Assembly (NCBI GenBank): GCA_964535025.1
Contig: CAZHRW010000076.1
Coordinates: 1-39,607 of the forward strand
Length of the DNA stretch: 39,607 nucleotides
Reading direction: 5' to 3'
DNA from: JAAYZK01 sp964535025
Lineage (GTDB): Bacteria > Planctomycetota > Phycisphaerae > SM23-33 > FEN-1343
The notes below the pieces were generated by a model, which saw nothing but the letters and a program-made list of their open reading frames with translations, ran no database searches and was not told where the DNA came from. The position numbers and the translations under genes were made by a program. Every line of letters begins with the position of its first letter. The stretch's first letter is position 1. This document shows, one piece after another, positions 36,901 to 39,607 of the stretch.

Positions 36901-39607
36901 CCTTCGCCATCCGCGGCAGCGGGCACCTGCGGGTCCACCGCGACGACGCCACCGGCGCCATCCTCGGCATCGACGTCGCCGCCTCCACCGAGCAGACCCG
37001 CATCGTCATCACCACCCCGCGCGGACGAACCGCCGAGATCGGCGACCTGCACGTGTTCAACCACGTTCATTCGGTCCTCGCGCCGACCACGACGGTCACC
37101 GGCGACGTGACGATCGAAGGGTCGGCCGTCGGCCTCACCTTCGGCGGCGTCGCCGGCGCCGGCGAGCAGGTCCTGCGCATCGATGGGCCCGAGCGGCTCG
37201 GGCCCGGCGACCGGGTGTGGCTGAAGCTGGGGCGCGTCAGCGATCTGACCGTCGAGTCGGCGATGCCGCTGCGGCTGCTGCAAGTGGTCGACTGGGTCGA
37301 CGACGAAACCGACGTCGCCGACACCGTTCACGCCCCGTCGCTGGATCGGCTGGTCGTCACCGGCGCCGGCGAGACCGCCGGGGATTTCCAGGCCGACGTG
37401 GTGCTCAACGAAGACGGCACCGCCGTCGACACGCGGGTGCTCGGCTTGGCGCGCGTCGCCGGGGCGATCACCGAGTCCGACTGGACCCTGTACGGCACGC
37501 ACGGACCGATCCGCGTGGGCGTCCCCGACGGCGACTGGAGCCCCGAGGTCGATCAGAGCCTCCAGGAAACCACCGTGTACGGCCGCCGGCTGTTCGACCT
37601 CGGCGACGGCAGGACCCTCACCGTCGCCATTGCCGGCGGCGGGACCGTCCGGCTGACGCCCGACGACGGCGGCGCCGACGATGTGGCGTCGCTGGTCGTC
37701 GAGAACCCCACCGACCGCACCCGCGTGGTGGTCTCCGCCACCGGTGGGGCGCGGGTGGCCGACGTGATCGTCAACGGATCGCTGAGGCGCCTGGCGGTCG
37801 ATGACGGCGTCGTTGTGACCGGCGACGTCACCATCGACGGCCACGTGGATCACCTGGTCCTGGCCGACGTCGGCGGCGACGGCGCCGCCGCCGGCGAGCA
37901 GATGCTCCGGATCGCCGGCGACGCCGAAACGCCGCCGGCGCGCCGGACGTCGATCGCCCTGGGCGACGTGGTCGACCTGTCGATCGATTCGGCAGTGCCG
38001 ATCCACCGCCTGGACGTCGAAAGCTGGACCGACGACGAGACCGACAGCGCCGACACCGTCTACGCCCCGTCGATCAACGTGCTGACCGCCGCGGGCGTCT
38101 TCCAGGCGGACCTGACGCTCAACGACCTCGGCGACGCCATGGACGCCACCGTCCTCGGCCGTGCGTGGGTCGACGGGCCGATCGAGGCGACGTGGACCGT
38201 CTACGGCCAGGCCGGTCCGATCGTCCAGACCGACGAGCTCTGGGAACCGTCAATCGACACCAGCTTCCGCGCGACCACCGTCTACGACCGGCGGTCGTTC
38301 ACGCTGGACGACGGGACCGTGATGACCGTGCGGATCACCGGCGGCGGCACCGCGCGGGTCGCGCCGGACAGCGACGGGGACCTCGACGTCGACTTCATCG
38401 ACATTGAAGGCTCCACCGACCGCACCCGCCTGTTCATCGACAGCGACGAGCGCCCCGTCACCGTCGGGGAGATCAACGCGATCGAGTCGGTCGGCTGGAT
38501 CCACGCCCCCGACGTCACCCTTGCCGGCGACCTGATCGCCGGCGGACGGCTGAAGCGGCTGACCCTGGGCGACGTGGCCGCCGCCGAGCGGTACGAGCAC
38601 CTCATCGCCGTCGACGGGTATCCCACCGGCGGCCGCGACACGGTCACGATCACCCTGGGCCGTGTAACCGATCTTCGGATCGACTCGGCGATGCCCATCG
38701 GCGCCCTGACCGTCACCGAGTGGCTCGATGCCGAGACCGACTGGCTCGACGGCGACTGGCAGGACGGCCTCTACGACGAGGCCGACACAATCCTCGCCCC
38801 CTCGCTGGACCGCCTGATCGTCACCGGCGGGGACATCCAGGCGAGCCTGGCCCTCAACGAGTACGGCGACGCGCCGTCCCAACAGGTGCTTAAGGTCGTC
38901 CAGGTCGCCGGGCGGATCGACCAGGCCGACTGGACCGTCCATGATGGCGACGCCGTCCGGATCCGCGCGGCCGGGACGTCGAACACGTGGAACCTCGACG
39001 TCGACGGGACCGTCCATCGCGTGCACGTCGACGACGACCTCGACGGGACGCTCAGCGCCAACGTATACAACGCCGTCATCGTCGGCGACGTCATGGCCGC
39101 CGACCTGACCGCCGTCGACGCCAACGGAGCCGACGTGTCGCTGGGGGTCCTGCGGGCCGACAGCGCCACCGGCTGGCTCGACTTGGCCGGCGGCGGCCGC
39201 GCCATCGTCGTCGGCCAGTGGACCGAGGGGACCCTCGACGCCGCCTGGCTGGGCACCGTGCGGGTCCGGCCGGAGCGAGGCAGCGACGCGACGGGCGAGT
39301 TCATCGTCGACATGACCCTTGCCGAGACGACCGGCTCATCCACCGCCGCCGGCGCCGTCGATGCCATGATTATCGCCGGTGACGCCGGCGGGCAGTGGGA
39401 GGTCGACGCGATCGGGATCCTCGCCGTCGGCGGCGACGTCGACGCCCTCGAATTGACCGCCTCGCGGACCACCGACGACGGCAACGGCGTCGCCGTCGGT
39501 CGTCTGACCGTGGACGGCACGGTCCGCGACAGCCGTATCCTCGCCGCCGGTCACGTCGGCAACGTCACCGTCGGCGCGATGACCGCCAGCACCCTGTTCG
39601 CCGGCTA
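33960..39607 (+). CDS. Giant exported cyclophilin / beta-propeller / repeat protein, 3' partial
   Basis: Open from GTG 33960 to the window end (1,882 codons, no stop), so the C-terminus is missing. AGGAGG (33945-33950) fixes the start. The N-terminus FEALERRWLLAADP is a variant of the LEPR-XLL signature, indicating export. Residues ~90-245 are a cyclophilin-type peptidyl-prolyl isomerase: VVHRVIPEFMVQTGD, LAMANSGDDTNDSQFF and HLDGDHTIFGTI keep the Arg, Phe/Met, Gln and NxSQFF residues, while the usual active-site Trp is His (PHLDG). About 250-635 are Ig/cadherin-like strands, acidic and probably calcium-binding. About 640-965 contain LVIVD-like propeller repeats (GLISLDVTDPSAVEKL, GLVVLDVSDPAAIELV). 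From 1046 three repeats of about 235-240 residues follow. Codon use is like its neighbours. The role is probably cell surface or matrix; exact function unknown. Confidence 0.86.
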   Translation, partial: MNGWPHPHTRHPAGAPAFEALERRWLLAADPTFATDLADYYVIDADSPLTLAIDGADADAGDALSITATVDGEHLTVQTYDHTSDNRFAVLNFEDSDGNPIGEILVQLFEGRSPLATERFITLATRAFDSDGEPITPDEDNPAFYTDVVVHRVIPEFMVQTGDAEKGDGTGGSPLGEFDDQFDPSLSFASRGLLAMANSGDDTNDSQFFLTDVPTPHLDGDHTIFGTIINGWDVYQQVINVPTDADDTPLDPPVLASVDILDDSDQDGSITLIADEDLDAPTEVTITLDDGHGGQVARTITLVPTTELDDDDDNDYTNDLPEVATIDEVVFSPGDAHEETFTVTYAGDRPVDVRTWTNYSGEGNVVVDITPPAAEDDPYTFTVDLPDEYDGTPFEVAISATLAGYGNLRPSVQRFDLSLGDRPTIDDPSPVGMLPGETTTISLDIADSDETDFIVTAETDQDGATVAIDPDTYELSLTAPADLLGSFEVTVTAVEQGFAAWTSLTPGEQTITVHTLGERPAIDNVPERLHLTGGELHTFDAGITDDSGVDLTVDLTCRLNTDTTDYAWIEAVEDEQTGEVLRYEITVDLQNLPRNFSSTFEVTVTAVEADYTDIVDEATRVFHVITGMDYDPQVLDFLVPEKKVTATTLVGDLLYVGTEGALEIYDLAAADGPALLDTYETPSNLKVVDVVVDGDTAYVATYGAAYGTWVYDEGGLISLDVTDPSAVEKLDEVTTDSVVRDITLQDDRLYLANAMAGVAVYDIAEPDDLERLGTFTTDGNFSLGDAAAVAAADAYLYVGDAESGLVVLDVSDPAAIELVRQISTDIRVPKSDPSWVDLYAGRLYDYYTGTPAAVAVADGMLCLADSSTGLHVYDLADPASPNKTGWFGWPSTYLAMSGDLAIASQGGFHRIVDVSDPESMTLLHSQFAPDYVGTPAIRDDGLLAAPNGDEGIALLDAADMMDVQAVDERRVILDENGTPVTFAIRGSGHLRVHRDDATGAILGIDVAASTEQTRIVITTPRGRTAEIGDLHVFNHVHSVLAPTTTVTGDVTIEGSAVGLTFGGVAGAGEQVLRIDGPERLGPGDRVWLKLGRVSDLTVESAMPLRLLQVVDWVDDETDVADTVHAPSLDRLVVTGAGETAGDFQADVVLNEDGTAVDTRVLGLARVAGAITESDWTLYGTHGPIRVGVPDGDWSPEVDQSLQETTVYGRRLFDLGDGRTLTVAIAGGGTVRLTPDDGGADDVASLVVENPTDRTRVVVSATGGARVADVIVNGSLRRLAVDDGVVVTGDVTIDGHVDHLVLADVGGDGAAAGEQMLRIAGDAETPPARRTSIALGDVVDLSIDSAVPIHRLDVESWTDDETDSADTVYAPSINVLTAAGVFQADLTLNDLGDAMDATVLGRAWVDGPIEATWTVYGQAGPIVQTDELWEPSIDTSFRATTVYDRRSFTLDDGTVMTVRITGGGTARVAPDSDGDLDVDFIDIEGSTDRTRLFIDSDERPVTVGEINAIESVGWIHAPDVTLAGDLIAGGRLKRLTLGDVAAAERYEHLIAVDGYPTGGRDTVTITLGRVTDLRIDSAMPIGALTVTEWLDAETDWLDGDWQDGLYDEADTILAPSLDRLIVTGGDIQASLALNEYGDAPSQQVLKVVQVAGRIDQADWTVHDGDAVRIRAAGTSNTWNLDVDGTVHRVHVDDDLDGTLSANVYNAVIVGDVMAADLTAVDANGADVSLGVLRADSATGWLDLAGGGRAIVVGQWTEGTLDAAWLGTVRVRPERGSDATGEFIVDMTLAETTGSSTAAGAVDAMIIAGDAGGQWEVDAIGILAVGGDVDALELTASRTTDDGNGVAVGRLTVDGTVRDSRILAAGHVGNVTVGAMTASTLFAG
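37095..39000 (+). repeat. Three tandem protein repeats of about 235-240 residues
   Basis: Within the giant protein, repeats begin at nt 37095, 37815 and 38514 (periods 720 and 699 nt). Shared landmarks in order are VTGDVTI, GEQ(V/M)LRI, LGRVxDLxIxSAMPI, WxDDETDxADTVxAPS, FQADLxLNExGDA, and WTVYGxxGPI. The third copy carries an insertion (GDWQDGLYDE) inside the DETD-ADT motif and diverges at its end. Repeats are similar at protein level, not near-identical in DNA, so the duplication is old. Confidence 0.75.

Overview
The window is a chromosomal segment of a very GC-rich bacterium, most likely a planctomycete of the Phycisphaerae type. The best evidence is two large exported proteins that begin with the LEPR-XLL signature (LEPRVLLSA at about 33,500 minus; the variant LERRWLLAA at about 34,030 plus). 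A type III glutamine synthetase, a sugar-binding-protein/permease fusion and very long repeat-rich secreted proteins agree with this. I see no insertion sequences, phage genes, CRISPR arrays or rRNA. High GC creates long antisense shadow ORFs almost everywhere; these were not called.

Layout. 1-5.0 kb: the 3' part of an alpha/beta hydrolase with an Ig-like tail, a B12-binding-type radical SAM protein, and convergently a nucleotide-sugar dehydrogenase. 5.2-9.5 kb: a two-gene carbohydrate ABC importer in which the solute-binding protein is fused to the MalF-type permease and the MalG-type permease carries a large predicted periplasmic insert; no ATPase gene is in the window. 9.5-19.8 kb: a nitrogen-assimilation block of a NifA-like sigma-54 activator, divergent from glnN, followed by gltB and gltD. 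A near-consensus sigma-54 promoter lies in front of glnN, so GS-GOGAT is probably switched on by the neighbouring activator. 19.8-23.0 kb, minus strand: a packed operon of a VTC-type polyphosphate polymerase, a DUF4956 membrane protein and an HlyD-like adaptor, then an IscR-like Rrf2 regulator with its own promoter. 23.35 kb: tRNA-Arg(UCG). 23.5-25.6 kb: an IclR regulator divergent from a mutarotase-like protein. 25.7-30.7 kb: a heterodimeric ABC exporter with one predicted degenerate ATP site, then glutamate dehydrogenase 15 nt downstream. 30.7-39.6 kb: two divergent LEPR-type exported proteins, a calpain-like protease with PPC and RTX-like regions, and a giant protein (at least 1,882 codons, running off the window) with a cyclophilin domain, Ig-like region, LVIVD-like propeller and three repeats of about 235-240 residues.

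How they fit: the central theme is ammonium assimilation (GS, GOGAT, GDH) under sigma-54 control. The flanks serve sugar uptake, export and the cell surface. The least ordinary items are the doubly tethered binding-protein/permease fusion with its enlarged partner, the NifA-like/glnN switch, and the divergent exported protease/prolyl-isomerase pair. All functional calls rest on motifs read by eye; no database search was run.
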